Source: Lachnospiraceae bacterium (lineage in GTDB: Bacteria; Bacillota; Clostridia; Lachnospirales; Lachnospiraceae). Taken from it: a DNA stretch of 57,465 nt. Below are positions 8,228 through 16,705 of the stretch, in pieces. Below the pieces are notes generated by a model. That model was not told the DNA's origin. It saw only the letters and a program-made list of their open reading frames with translations, and did not search any database. Made by a program: the position numbers and the translations under genes. The stretch covers positions 1-57,465 of the forward strand of contig JAUNOI010000005.1 in NCBI GenBank assembly GCA_030531165.1, written 5' to 3'. Positions within the stretch are counted from its first letter, which is position 1. Every line of letters starts with the position of its first letter.

Positions 8228-9541
8228 ATGGATAAACTGGTATTTTTTAAAGATGAGATCAATCAGCTGCTTGCCCGTTATGGGGTGAAATTCGGCATCT
8301 ATAAAAACAATGAATTTCATGAGCAACTGTTTCCGTTTGATCCGATTCCGAGAGTGATCGGACATGAAGAATTTCAGGAACTGGAAAAAGGACTGATTCA
8401 GAGAGTAAATGCATTGAACCGATTTCTTCTCGATATTTACACAGAACAAAAAATTGTCAAAGAAGGAGTCGTGCCGGAAGAATTTATTTTTGCATCTCCC
8501 GGTTTTCTTGCAGAGTGTCAGAGCATTGTACCGCCTCAAAATATTTTTGCACATATTGCGGGGATCGATCTGGTCAAAGGAAAAGACGGTATTTGGTATG
8601 TGTTAGAGGACAATCTGAGAGTACCATCCGGAGCTTCTTATCCGATGATTGCCAGGGATCTTTGCAGAAGAGCGAGTCCGAATACATTTCGTGAGAATGG
8701 CGTAGAGGACAATCGAGACTACGGAGCTCTGCTTCGGAAAGTTATGGATGATGTCAATACCGGAGGTATTAATGTTGTATTTACACCTGGACGGTATAAT
8801 GCAGCATTCTTTGAACATTCTTATCTTGCAGAGAAGACGGGTTCTACGCTTGCTTTTCCAAATGATTTAGAGGTGGATGGGGATTATCTGTACTATAAAA
8901 CATACAGTGGCATGAAACGGAGAGTCGGAGCAATCTACCGAAGAATATCAGATGATTTCCTGGATCCGATGGCATTTCGCGAAGACTCGCTCATTGGTAT
9001 TCCCCATTTAATGGAAGTTTACCGTAAAGGAAATATTGCGCTGATTAACTCGCCTGGAAATGGAATTGCGGATGACAAGGGAATTTATTATTTTGTTCCG
9101 GAAATGATCCGTTATTATCTTGGTGAAGAACCGATTTTACATAATGCGCCAACGTATCTTCCGTTTTTTGAAAAAGACCGGAATTATGTATTAGAAAATT
9201 TTGATAACCTCGTCATAAAAGATGTGGCAGAGGCAGGTGGATATGGCGTTGTATTTGGAAATAAACTAAATGATGAAGAAAAGAGAAAAATGAAAGAAAA
9301 AATCCGTTCCGAATCCCGGAGATTTATTGCGCAGGAAGTCATTGATTTTCAGGATATGAAAATCATGGATGGGGATTCTGTTGTTGAGCGAAAAGCAGAC
9401 CTTCGGGTATTTGTTCTTTCAGGTAAGGAAACAAAAGTGTGGAAAAGCGGATTGACGAGATTTACAAGAAATCCGGATTCTTTTGTTGTTAATTCATCTC
9501 AGGGAGGAGGATTTAAAGACACATGGATATTATCTCAGTAG
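8228..9541 (+). CDS. Circularly permuted ATP-grasp ligase
   Basis: 437 residues from the ATG at 8228, chosen because AAAGGAGG lies 7 bases upstream; an earlier in-frame start at 8171 lacks a site. It belongs to the CP_ATPgrasp family (DUF404/DUF407 type): FEELEKGLIQR-like entry, WYVLEDNLRVPSGASY near residue 125-140, NAPTYLP, VIKDVAEAGGYG nucleotide-loop-like region (~335-346) and RKADLRVF near the C-terminus. Such enzymes are predicted to join a carboxylate and an amine, making peptide or amide bonds at ATP cost. First gene of a five-gene operon; it overlaps the alpha-E gene by 19 bases. Substrate unknown. Confidence 0.85.
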   Translation: MDKLVFFKDEINQLLARYGVKFGIYKNNEFHEQLFPFDPIPRVIGHEEFQELEKGLIQRVNALNRFLLDIYTEQKIVKEGVVPEEFIFASPGFLAECQSIVPPQNIFAHIAGIDLVKGKDGIWYVLEDNLRVPSGASYPMIARDLCRRASPNTFRENGVEDNRDYGALLRKVMDDVNTGGINVVFTPGRYNAAFFEHSYLAEKTGSTLAFPNDLEVDGDYLYYKTYSGMKRRVGAIYRRISDDFLDPMAFREDSLIGIPHLMEVYRKGNIALINSPGNGIADDKGIYYFVPEMIRYYLGEEPILHNAPTYLPFFEKDRNYVLENFDNLVIKDVAEAGGYGVVFGNKLNDEEKRKMKEKIRSESRRFIAQEVIDFQDMKIMDGDSVVERKADLRVFVLSGKETKVWKSGLTRFTRNPDSFVVNSSQGGGFKDTWILSQ

Positions 9542-10206
9542 TAGAAATGGATCATATTTATTGGTTAGGAAGATATACAGAACGGGTTTATACAACAATA
9601 CTTTATTATTTTAAAGGCAGAGACCGAATGATTGAAGATCCCGAATTTTATATTACTTATTGTAGGGATTTTACGATTCCAAACTGCTATGCATCGGCAG
9701 AAGATTTTCTGTTAAAATATGCATTTGATGAAGAAAATCCGGATTCGATCTTATCAAATTTAAATCGTGCCTATGACAATGCAATCGTACTTCGCCATAC
9801 ACTTGGAACCGAAACATTGTCTTATATGGAACTTGCGGTTAATCAGTTAAAAAATTCAAAAGGAAGTGCAGTTGAACTACTGGATCTTCAGAAGGTTCTG
9901 GATGATATTCTGGCTTTTTGGGCATGCATCGATGATTATATTGACAGCGAACAGATTCGTTCGGTCATCAAGATCGGCCGTCATCTGGAACGACTGAATT
10001 TATATTTGAGATTGAGAAAGAGCAAAGAATGTATGATGAAGCCGTTCCATATGCTCGTAGCAAAATTACGAAAAGGATATCTTGATTATGACAAAGATGC
10101 ATTAAACCTTTTAGGCATGAATGTAACATCGGATTCGATCGATTATTTAGATGGAGTTAGGGTCAGTGAGTCGATTATTAAGGAGAAATACAATTGCATC
10201 AGTTGA
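9523..10206 (+). CDS. Alpha-E domain protein
   Basis: 227 residues, almost entirely helical, single alpha-E domain. It starts with the characteristic MDHIYWLGRYTERVYTT segment and carries YMELAVNQL and a C-terminal helical core. Alpha-E proteins are uncharacterised partners of circularly permuted ATP-grasp ligases and transglutaminase-like proteins in an operon type described by comparative genomics. It overlaps the ATP-grasp gene by 19 bases and the transglutaminase gene by 13, so translation is tightly coupled. Shorter than the ~300-residue proteobacterial versions. Confidence 0.85.
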   Translation: MDIISVVEMDHIYWLGRYTERVYTTILYYFKGRDRMIEDPEFYITYCRDFTIPNCYASAEDFLLKYAFDEENPDSILSNLNRAYDNAIVLRHTLGTETLSYMELAVNQLKNSKGSAVELLDLQKVLDDILAFWACIDDYIDSEQIRSVIKIGRHLERLNLYLRLRKSKECMMKPFHMLVAKLRKGYLDYDKDALNLLGMNVTSDSIDYLDGVRVSESIIKEKYNCIS

Positions 10207-10982
10207 GATTTCTATATGAACAGAAGATTGATTTTGGAGATTTTGTTATCAATCACCAGTTTGTTTACCGATGTATCCCCAAAAGTGAACCGAGACAGGA
10301 GGTTGTGGATCTGCAAGTTGAAGTTTCACCATGTGATTACCAATCGTTTGGCGAAGACGGATTCGGTAATCGAACGATCTATGGAAGAATGACAGAAGAA
10401 CACCGACAGTTTTTCGTTCGCATTTCCGGAATCGTCAAGACGGACTGGCAGATGTATGACCGGGATGACAGTCGGAATCATTTATTTATCGTGCAGACGC
10501 CCCTGACGGATCCTGGTATTTCGATGAAAGCATATCTGGAACGAATTTCGTCCTGTATGCAGGCGAAACATAGGAATTATGATAAGGCTTACGAGATTAT
10601 GGATCACATTTATGATTGGTTTACTTATACGAAAGGTGTTACGGGAACCGATACGACGGCAGATCAGGCATTTGCCCTGAAAATGGGCGTATGCCAGGAT
10701 TATGCTCATGTGATGATTGGAATGTGCCGATATTTTGGAATTCCGGCACGTTATGTCTCTGGTGCAATGATCGGAGAGGGTTTTTCCCATGCATGGGTAG
10801 AAATATTCAGCGATGGAAAATGGTATGGATTTGATCCGACAAATCATCTGCTCGTAGATGATTTTTACATCGTTTTTGCGAGGGGAAGGGACAGTTCCGA
10901 CTGCATTATTAATAAGGGAAGTTATCTGGGACGATCAAAAGAAACTCAGAAAATAAAAGTATTTGTGGAGGAAATCAAATGA
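10194..10982 (+). CDS. Transglutaminase-like cysteine protease
   Basis: 262 residues. An N-terminal beta-rich domain (the bacterial transglutaminase N-terminal region, ~1-100) precedes a transglutaminase core with the full triad visible: Cys167 (MGVCQDYAH), His199 (FSHAWVEI) and Asp214 (FDPTNH). No signal peptide, so it acts in the cytoplasm. Family members cleave or transfer amide bonds. Next to the ATP-grasp and alpha-E genes it is predicted to process or reverse the ligated product. The stop (TGA) overlaps the next start by four bases (ATGA). Confidence 0.88.
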   Translation: MHQLRFLYEQKIDFGDFVINHQFVYRCIPKSEPRQEVVDLQVEVSPCDYQSFGEDGFGNRTIYGRMTEEHRQFFVRISGIVKTDWQMYDRDDSRNHLFIVQTPLTDPGISMKAYLERISSCMQAKHRNYDKAYEIMDHIYDWFTYTKGVTGTDTTADQAFALKMGVCQDYAHVMIGMCRYFGIPARYVSGAMIGEGFSHAWVEIFSDGKWYGFDPTNHLLVDDFYIVFARGRDSSDCIINKGSYLGRSKETQKIKVFVEEIK

Positions 10983-11917
10983 TACAGACAGTAGCAGCGG
11001 CACCGCTTCCGGCAGCCGAGAATTATATTGTAAAAAAACAGCGATTGCAGCCGGAGCATTTATCGGGTAAGGAAAGGAGAATCAGTATTGTTACCGGGAT
11101 TCATGGGGATGAACTGGAGGGACAGTATGTATGTTATGAAATCCAGCGCAGAATTAAGGAACAGCCTGAATTATTGACCGGCATTATTGATATTTATCCG
11201 GCGTTAAATCCGCTCGGAATTGATTCGATCACAAGAGGAATTCCGCATTTTGATTTGGATATGAATCGTATTTTTCCAGGGAATAGCGAAGGTTCCATGG
11301 CAGAATATATCGCATCGAAGATCATCCGGGACGTTCAGGGTTCGGATCTGTGCATTGATATTCATGCGAGTAATATCTTCCTTCGGGAGATTCCGCAGGT
11401 CCGTATCAATGAAATGTGTGCGGACACACTCGTACCGTTTGCAAAGCGTTTGAATGTCGATTATATCTGGGTACACGGAACCGCTACAGTTTTGGAGGCG
11501 ACCTTTGCCCATTCATTAAATATGATCGGTACGCCAGTCTTAGTAGTAGAAATGGGCGTTGGTATGCGCGTGACAAAAGAATATTGTAAAGAGCTGGTAG
11601 ATGGAATTTTTGTTGAAATGAAAGATCTCGGTATCTGGCAGGGCGATGCGATTGAACCGAAAAAGCCGATCATCTCGACCGACGGCGAAGTACATTATCT
11701 AAATGCTGGATATGCAGGAGTCTTTATTCCGACTGTGGAACACTGGACTTCGGTAAAAAAGGGAAATAAAATTGGAGAGATTATCGATCCGTTAAACGGC
11801 GTGATCAAGGAGGAAATCTTCTCCGACTGTGACGGGATTTTATTTACCTTGCGTGAATATCCTGTCGTAAGCGAGGGATCATTACTTGGCAGAATACTGG
11901 AAAGGAATGTAAAATAG
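10979..11917 (+). CDS. M14-like zinc hydrolase (AstE/ASPA type), catalytically complete
   Basis: 312 residues, succinylglutamate desuccinylase/aspartoacylase branch of the M14 carboxypeptidase fold. Zinc ligands His42 and Glu45 (TGIHGDELEG) and His129 (DIHAS) are present, as is the catalytic Glu191 (VVEMG). A C-terminal beta-barrel (~225-310) with biotinyl-like segments caps the site. These enzymes hydrolyse an amide bond on a small acyl-amino acid or peptide. Fourth gene of the ATP-grasp/alpha-E operon, with an ATGA overlap to the transglutaminase gene. Paralogous to the next gene. Confidence 0.85.
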   Translation: MIQTVAAAPLPAAENYIVKKQRLQPEHLSGKERRISIVTGIHGDELEGQYVCYEIQRRIKEQPELLTGIIDIYPALNPLGIDSITRGIPHFDLDMNRIFPGNSEGSMAEYIASKIIRDVQGSDLCIDIHASNIFLREIPQVRINEMCADTLVPFAKRLNVDYIWVHGTATVLEATFAHSLNMIGTPVLVVEMGVGMRVTKEYCKELVDGIFVEMKDLGIWQGDAIEPKKPIISTDGEVHYLNAGYAGVFIPTVEHWTSVKKGNKIGEIIDPLNGVIKEEIFSDCDGILFTLREYPVVSEGSLLGRILERNVK

Positions 11918-11919
11918 AC

Positions 11920-12879
11920 ATGAAAAAAGTACAGTTATATGAATTAAAATCATTATACCGGGACTCTTTGAAAATATACGGCTATCAGTTTGGCGGAAAC
12001 GAAAAAACAGTCTGCATCGTCGGTGCGATCCGGGGAAATGAAATACAGCAGCTCTATATGTGTTCTCAGCTCGTAAGGGTTTTGAGACTTTTGGAAGAAC
12101 GCGGTCAGATTGATTCGAAACGCGGGATCATGATCGTTCCGTCGGTGAATCCGTATTCTTTGAATACCAATACGAGGTTCTGGGCAACCGACAATACAGA
12201 TATTAATCGCATGTTTCCAGGCTATGATCTCGGAGAGACGACACAGAGAATTGCTGACGGGTTTTTCAAAAAAGTCAACGATTATACTTATGGTATTCAT
12301 TTTACAAGTTTTTATCTGGAAGGAAATTTTACCCCGCATGTCCGAATCATGAAAACAGGTTATGAAAATGCGGAAATTGCAAAGGAATTCGGTATGCCTT
12401 ATATTATGCTTCGAAATCCGAAACCGTATGATACGACAACATTGAATTATGAATGGCAGTTGTGGGGCACACAGGCATTTTCGCTTTACACTCCGGGAAC
12501 GGATCAGATTGACAAGGCACAGGCGGGAGAAGGCATTAATGCGGTGCTCCGGTTCCTCGCAAGTCAAGGTCTGCTCCGTATCTCTCAGGATGGTGGTTAC
12601 CGAAGCAGAATTATTGAAGAACAGGAATTGGTTACGGTACGGACAACACAGTCCGGTATTTTATTTTTCTACTGCAGGTGCGGAGACCATATCAGAGAAG
12701 GACAGGTTGTCGGAGAAATTATGGATGCATATGAGGGAAATGTGATTGAAACGATCCAGTCGCCGTGTAGTGGCAGAATCTTTTATCACGGTTCAAATCC
12801 GTTGATTTATTCGAATACAGCGGTCGTCAAGATTATACGTGATCCGCAGGCGGAATATTTGACAAGTGGTAATTTCTAA
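11920..12879 (+). CDS. M14-like paralogue with altered active site
   Basis: 319 residues, clearly the same fold and architecture as the preceding gene (similar length, NPYSLNTNTRFWATDNTDINRMFPG matching NPLGIDSITRG...DMNRIFPG). The active site differs. The first zinc ligand is Arg38 (AIRGNE instead of GIHGDE) with Glu41 kept; His127 is kept, but the preceding Asp is Gly; the catalytic Glu is replaced by Tyr190 (SLYTPG). It is therefore either a non-hydrolytic binding or regulatory subunit of a heteromer with its neighbour, or an enzyme with changed chemistry. Two bases separate it from the upstream stop, so it is co-translated. Alternative: degenerating duplicate, though the frame is intact. 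Confidence 0.8.
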   Translation: MKKVQLYELKSLYRDSLKIYGYQFGGNEKTVCIVGAIRGNEIQQLYMCSQLVRVLRLLEERGQIDSKRGIMIVPSVNPYSLNTNTRFWATDNTDINRMFPGYDLGETTQRIADGFFKKVNDYTYGIHFTSFYLEGNFTPHVRIMKTGYENAEIAKEFGMPYIMLRNPKPYDTTTLNYEWQLWGTQAFSLYTPGTDQIDKAQAGEGINAVLRFLASQGLLRISQDGGYRSRIIEEQELVTVRTTQSGILFFYCRCGDHIREGQVVGEIMDAYEGNVIETIQSPCSGRIFYHGSNPLIYSNTAVVKIIRDPQAEYLTSGNF

Positions 12880-12916
12880 TATAGAATAAATTCAATATTA
12901 CGAGAGGAAAATCGAT

Positions 12917-13166
12917 ATGGCAACGGAACTTTTTTCCTGAAAAATCAAGAGAAAAAGTAAGGGAAAAATTGTCATCGATTGCAGAAAAATACAGAAGAAA
13001 GCATCCTGATAGAAATTTGAAAGTGATGTTCTGGCCGAAATCCGCGCTCAGTGCTTTTCAAGGCATGAATGATTATGATCCACAATTTGGAGAGGTATTT
13101 GTAAAATGTCTGTTCAATTGTGATTTAATGAAACCTTCTTCTTGTGGGACTGATGCGACAGAATAG
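12917..13166 (+). pseudogene. Small frameshifted ORF truncated by a repeat
   Basis: An ATG at 12917 with a ribosome site (GAGAGG) reads MATELFS then stops. Skipping one T in the six-T run at 12930-12935 joins it in phase to an open frame of about 75 codons (PEKSREKVREKLSSIAEKY and on). That frame is lysine-rich, then ends within family A repeat copy 3, which supplies its last ~15 codons. I recognise no family. Most likely a decayed short gene or the 5' remnant of a longer gene cut by the repeat; programmed frameshifting cannot be excluded. Confidence 0.45.
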
Positions 13167-13221
13167 CAGAACAACGCAGGCAGTCTGAATTTTGTCCATA
13201 GTCCCATTCGAAGGAGTTTTC
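13118..13221. repeat. Family A repeat, copy 3 (104 bp)
   Basis: Short copy. Left end TTGTGATTTAATGAAACCTT..., internal GACAGAATAGCAGAACAACG and GGCAGTCTGAATTTTG shared with copy 5 near 43 kb, right end TCCCATTCGAAGGAGTTTTC inverted relative to the left. It overlaps the 3' part of the broken ORF and ends 10 bases from the 3' end of the aminotransferase gene. Confidence 0.75.
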
Positions 13222-13230
13222 TACTTCTTG

Positions 13231-14760
13231 CTATTGATGATAATAACTGAAGAAATCAGCGAGTTTTTCCACAGATTCTTTTAATACCTCAATTCTTGGC
13301 AGATATACTACACGAAAATGATCAGGCTGGTGCCAGTTAAATCCGCCGCCATGTATCAGAAGGATTTTTTTGTCACGCAGCAGGTCTAAAGCAAACTTTT
13401 CGTCATCCGTAATATGAAACTTTTTGATATCTATTTTCGGAAATATATAAAAAGCAGCTTTTGGTTTTACACAGCTGATACCTGGGATATCAGTCAGAGC
13501 GTTGTATATATATTCTCTTTGCTCGTAAATTCTTCCGCCAGGTATGATGTAATTGTCTACACTTTGATGACCGCCGAGTGCCGTTTGGACGATCGATTGT
13601 GCCGGTACATTTGAACAAAGGCGCATATTCGAGAGCATTTTGAGGCCTTCAATATAATCTTTTGCATATTCTTTATTTCCGCTGAGGACCATCCAGCCGA
13701 TTCGGAAGCCGGCAATCATATGAGACTTGGAAAGACCGCTGAACGTTACACAGAATAAATCCGGTGCTAAAGATGCAATTGAAATATGTTCTTCTCCATC
13801 CATAACCAGGCGGTCATAGATCTCGTCCGAAAAAATAATGAGCTGATGCTCTCTTGCAATATCAACAATTTGCTGCAAAATCTCTTTTGGATATAAAGCA
13901 CCCGTAGGATTATTAGGATTAATAATAACAATAGCTTTTGTTTTATCGGTAATTTTCTTTTTCATGTCATCGATATCCGGATACCATTCAGCCTGTTCAT
14001 CACAGATGTAATGAACAGCTTTACCGCCGGCAAGGGTTGCGCAGGCAGTCCATAAAGGATAGTCAGGAGAAGGTATTAAAACTTCATCCCCATCGTTAAG
14101 TAAAGCGGACATGCACAGATTAATGAGTTCACTTACGCCGTTACCCGTGTAAATATCTTCGATTGAGACATTTGGCAGCTTTTTTAGCTGTGAATATTGC
14201 ATAATTGCTTTTCTTGCGGAAAATAGGCCTTTTGCAGGAGAATATCCTTCACATTCGGTCAGTTGCTGGCGCATGTCATAAATGACCTCGTCCGGTGTGC
14301 GGAAACCAAAAGGAGCAGGGTTTCCAATGTTCAATTTTAATATTTGTGTTCCTGCATCTTCCAATCGTGTTGCTTCATCAACGACAGGACCTCTGACATC
14401 ATATAAAACATTATCTAATTTTGATGATTTTTTGAATTCACGCATTTTCTTTCCTCCTAAAATGACGTTTTTTGTATTTTCATTGCTTTTTGGTTTTTCT
14501 ATATTAGAGCGTATCTGATCGTTTTTAGGGATGCCCTCTTTCAACCAGTTCTCATCAACATGCAGGGTTTCTGCAAGAAAATGAAGAATCTCTGCCCGTG
14601 GAATGGTTTTCCCATTCACATATTGACTGATATGGCTTTTGCCAAGTTTCACACCCTGCTCGGCGGCTATACGAATTAAATCAATTTGCTTTTTCCCTTG
14701 TTGATCCATGGTTGTTTTTAATCTGGATGCAAACGTTTCTACTGGCATATTTTCCTCCAA
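13231..14760 (-). CDS. XRE-type HTH fused to alanine aminotransferase-like PLP enzyme
   Basis: 509 residues. Residues ~8-75 are a lambda-repressor-like HTH (KQIDLIRIAAEQGVKLGKSHISQYVNG). Residues ~106-509 are a complete fold-type I aminotransferase of the AlaA/AlaT group, with NPNNPTG, DEIYDRL, the PLP-lysine motif SGLSKSH and the substrate-binding RVVYLP. AlaT makes alanine from pyruvate and glutamate. Inside the frame AGGAGG (14453-14458) lies 7 bases before an ATG at 14445 (MREFKKSSKL, codon 106), exactly where stand-alone homologues begin. Two products are therefore possible: a 509-residue fusion and a ~404-residue free enzyme. The HTH part could make transcription respond to the enzyme's substrate or cofactor. 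Confidence 0.85.
   Translation of the reverse strand: MEENMPVETFASRLKTTMDQQGKKQIDLIRIAAEQGVKLGKSHISQYVNGKTIPRAEILHFLAETLHVDENWLKEGIPKNDQIRSNIEKPKSNENTKNVILGGKKMREFKKSSKLDNVLYDVRGPVVDEATRLEDAGTQILKLNIGNPAPFGFRTPDEVIYDMRQQLTECEGYSPAKGLFSARKAIMQYSQLKKLPNVSIEDIYTGNGVSELINLCMSALLNDGDEVLIPSPDYPLWTACATLAGGKAVHYICDEQAEWYPDIDDMKKKITDKTKAIVIINPNNPTGALYPKEILQQIVDIAREHQLIIFSDEIYDRLVMDGEEHISIASLAPDLFCVTFSGLSKSHMIAGFRIGWMVLSGNKEYAKDYIEGLKMLSNMRLCSNVPAQSIVQTALGGHQSVDNYIIPGGRIYEQREYIYNALTDIPGISCVKPKAAFYIFPKIDIKKFHITDDEKFALDLLRDKKILLIHGGGFNWHQPDHFRVVYLPRIEVLKESVEKLADFFSYYHQ
14443..14458 (-). promoter_or_regulatory. Internal ribosome site and start in the aminotransferase fusion
   Basis: Minus strand: AGGAGG at 14458-14453, a 7-base spacer, ATG at 14445-14443, in frame with the fusion. 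It is stronger than the site before the outer start (GGAGGAAA before ATG at 14760), so the short form may be the major product. Confidence 0.6.
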
Positions 14761-14830
14761 AAGTTCAATTTTAGTTCACAAGTTCAAAATATGAAAATGA
14801 TTATAACATAAAAACATAAAAAGTTCAATA

Positions 14831-15721
14831 TTAGGGTTCAATATAATCATCAATACAAACGGTATTGCCGAGGATCTCTCTTTGTGCATATAGACGTAAA
14901 TCTGCTTTTGTTCCTATGCTCCATTTGACGAGAGACAGACAGCGTTTTTCAATCTCAATACAGGTAATGCCGGAAGGAGAGATGCAGCTTCCGGTATTAA
15001 AGTACGGCGAGGTTTTGCTGCCAACCATTGGATGATGGGTGTGACCGGTAATCAAAATATGATGATTGTTCTTTGCCCAGTCTGCAAGGCGTTTTTCGGA
15101 TATTTTTTTCTTTCGGTGATTTTGGGCGGCACTGGTCGGATCAGGAACACCGAGCAGCTCGAGAGGTTTCCACACATAACGGACGAGAAATCGGGAAAGC
15201 GGCCAAAGCGTGCTGTTCAGGATATCTGCTTGGTGCCCATGTGTCAAATAAATATCCGTGTTTTGTTCGCAGTCTTTTAAAATGATGCCGGAATAGAATC
15301 TCATATCGGGAAACAGCGGCTGGTGGCATAAAGTCTGTTCACAATAATAATGTTGGCAGTACTTTTTAGAAAAAACGGGGCTTCGTTTGATGATGTCGTG
15401 ATTGCCGTAGACGGCATAAAATCGATGGCTACAGCGAAATTTTGCAAGCATGTCAAATGAATTGGGATGCGTTTGTTTGATTGCTTCAAAAGAGCGGTTT
15501 TCCCAAAGCTCGTCGCCGTCACCGAGTTCCAGATACGTAAATCCGCTTTGAAAATAGTATTTCAGTGCAGCAAGATAGAGAAATTCATTTTTCAGAAAAT
15601 TATCATTTGTTTTGCCGGTTCCACGGTGGCAGTCGCTGAAAACTACATATTTTGAACGTTGATGAAGCGGCAGAGGACAAGCATTCGTAAATGCCCTTGA
15701 TATCCGTGTATAAGAACTCAT
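14831..15721 (-). CDS. Calcineurin-like metallophosphoesterase
   Basis: 296 residues from the ATG at 15721. A longer frame to 15889 would overlap the upstream gene by 172 bases and shows no family similarity. The metal-site motifs are in order: SDCHRG (~29), GDGDELW, GNHD and GHTHHP. Family members hydrolyse phosphomono- or diesters with two metals; UDP-2,3-diacylglucosamine hydrolase-like enzymes have a similar order, but Gram-positive relatives are uncharacterised. The start overlaps the stop of the DUF4474 gene by four bases (ATGA), so both form one operon. Confidence 0.8.
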   Translation of the reverse strand: MSSYTRISRAFTNACPLPLHQRSKYVVFSDCHRGTGKTNDNFLKNEFLYLAALKYYFQSGFTYLELGDGDELWENRSFEAIKQTHPNSFDMLAKFRCSHRFYAVYGNHDIIKRSPVFSKKYCQHYYCEQTLCHQPLFPDMRFYSGIILKDCEQNTDIYLTHGHQADILNSTLWPLSRFLVRYVWKPLELLGVPDPTSAAQNHRKKKISEKRLADWAKNNHHILITGHTHHPMVGSKTSPYFNTGSCISPSGITCIEIEKRCLSLVKWSIGTKADLRLYAQREILGNTVCIDDYIEP

Positions 15722-16626
15722 AGACGAGAAGACGCCTCCCTTTGCATGGCTATGTGGACGCTGTGGAATTGGAACAGGGAACGGATGATTGCAGGAAAGA
15801 AAAAGTATAAATATAAAATCCGATCCTCTGTGCATGTAAACGGTCGGGTCAGAAAGCAGTATAGCTTGCAGAAAATCTGGTTTTTCCATTGAGAGAGTTT
15901 TGTAATGTACGAATGGGTGCGATGTGGCTGTACCGTGTGTGGTTTTCGAAAAGTAAATGTGATTTTTTGGAAATGAGTGTATAATTCACATGGCTGATAT
16001 CCTAAGTTTTTCAGGCTTTTCACAAAAGACTGCATCATCTGATTGTTTGGAAAGGTAATCGACAGTTTCATTTCGAGGTCGTCTGGTTCGCAGTAAGAAC
16101 CCATACAAAAACCGGTCAGCCACCAGTGCGGACGACAGACGGAAAAAAGAGGATTACTTTTTAGATACAGTTTCATGTGCATCGGGAACAAATTTGTGTC
16201 AGCAACGGCATGAAAGATTGTCTGGTCATATTGATCCGGTGTTAGGATCGAATTCGCGTAATAAATGCCGATTTCGCCGCCAATATTGATGCCGTATTGT
16301 CCTTTCCACAGTTCGATCAGCCAGGTTTTGCCGTCATAATCAAAATAAACGGGTTCACAATCAAATACCATGTTAAAAAACGGAGCTGCCGAATCATAGA
16401 GGGATTGGTAGCCAAATCCTTTCTGCCATGCGTCGAGTCTGGATGTCATCACGTCTTGGGATGAACAATAGAAGAAGCCGAACGGTTTTGCCAATTCATT
16501 TAACAGGTGTACTTTTTCACAGTGGTTTTTCTCACAAAGTGTGTTCATCGCATATTTTTTTCGGCAAAAATATAAAATAAAAACGGTAAGAAAGAAAATC
16601 AGTAAAAAGCCGATTGGAAAATACAT
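15718..16626 (-). CDS. DUF4474-type membrane-anchored protein
   Basis: 302 residues. An N-terminal transmembrane helix (residues ~3-20) precedes a soluble domain rich in aromatic residues that resembles DUF4474 (KPFGFFYCSSQDVMTSRLDAWQKGFGY, then YFDYDGKTWLIELWKGQYGINIGGEIGIYY). The WKGQYGI..GGEIG segment is the conserved core. Function unknown. The last ~60 residues are basic and of lower quality, so the C-terminus may have been extended by mutation. Upstream partner of the metallophosphoesterase gene by ATGA overlap; divergent from the Nudix gene. Confidence 0.65.
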   Translation of the reverse strand: MYFPIGFLLIFFLTVFILYFCRKKYAMNTLCEKNHCEKVHLLNELAKPFGFFYCSSQDVMTSRLDAWQKGFGYQSLYDSAAPFFNMVFDCEPVYFDYDGKTWLIELWKGQYGINIGGEIGIYYANSILTPDQYDQTIFHAVADTNLFPMHMKLYLKSNPLFSVCRPHWWLTGFCMGSYCEPDDLEMKLSITFPNNQMMQSFVKSLKNLGYQPCELYTHFQKITFTFRKPHTVQPHRTHSYITKLSQWKNQIFCKLYCFLTRPFTCTEDRILYLYFFFPAIIRSLFQFHSVHIAMQREASSRL

Positions 16627-16705
16627 GGTTGATTCACCTCTGGAAAAAATCTATACGATATGATATGCTATGGATGCAAAATGAGTGACAGGAGGAATAT
16701 GCAAT

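Noticed and set aside
11953..12567. 204-codon frame antisense to the second M14-like gene
   Set aside because: Composition (Cys, Ile, His, Arg rich) is typical of a shadow frame, with no family features.
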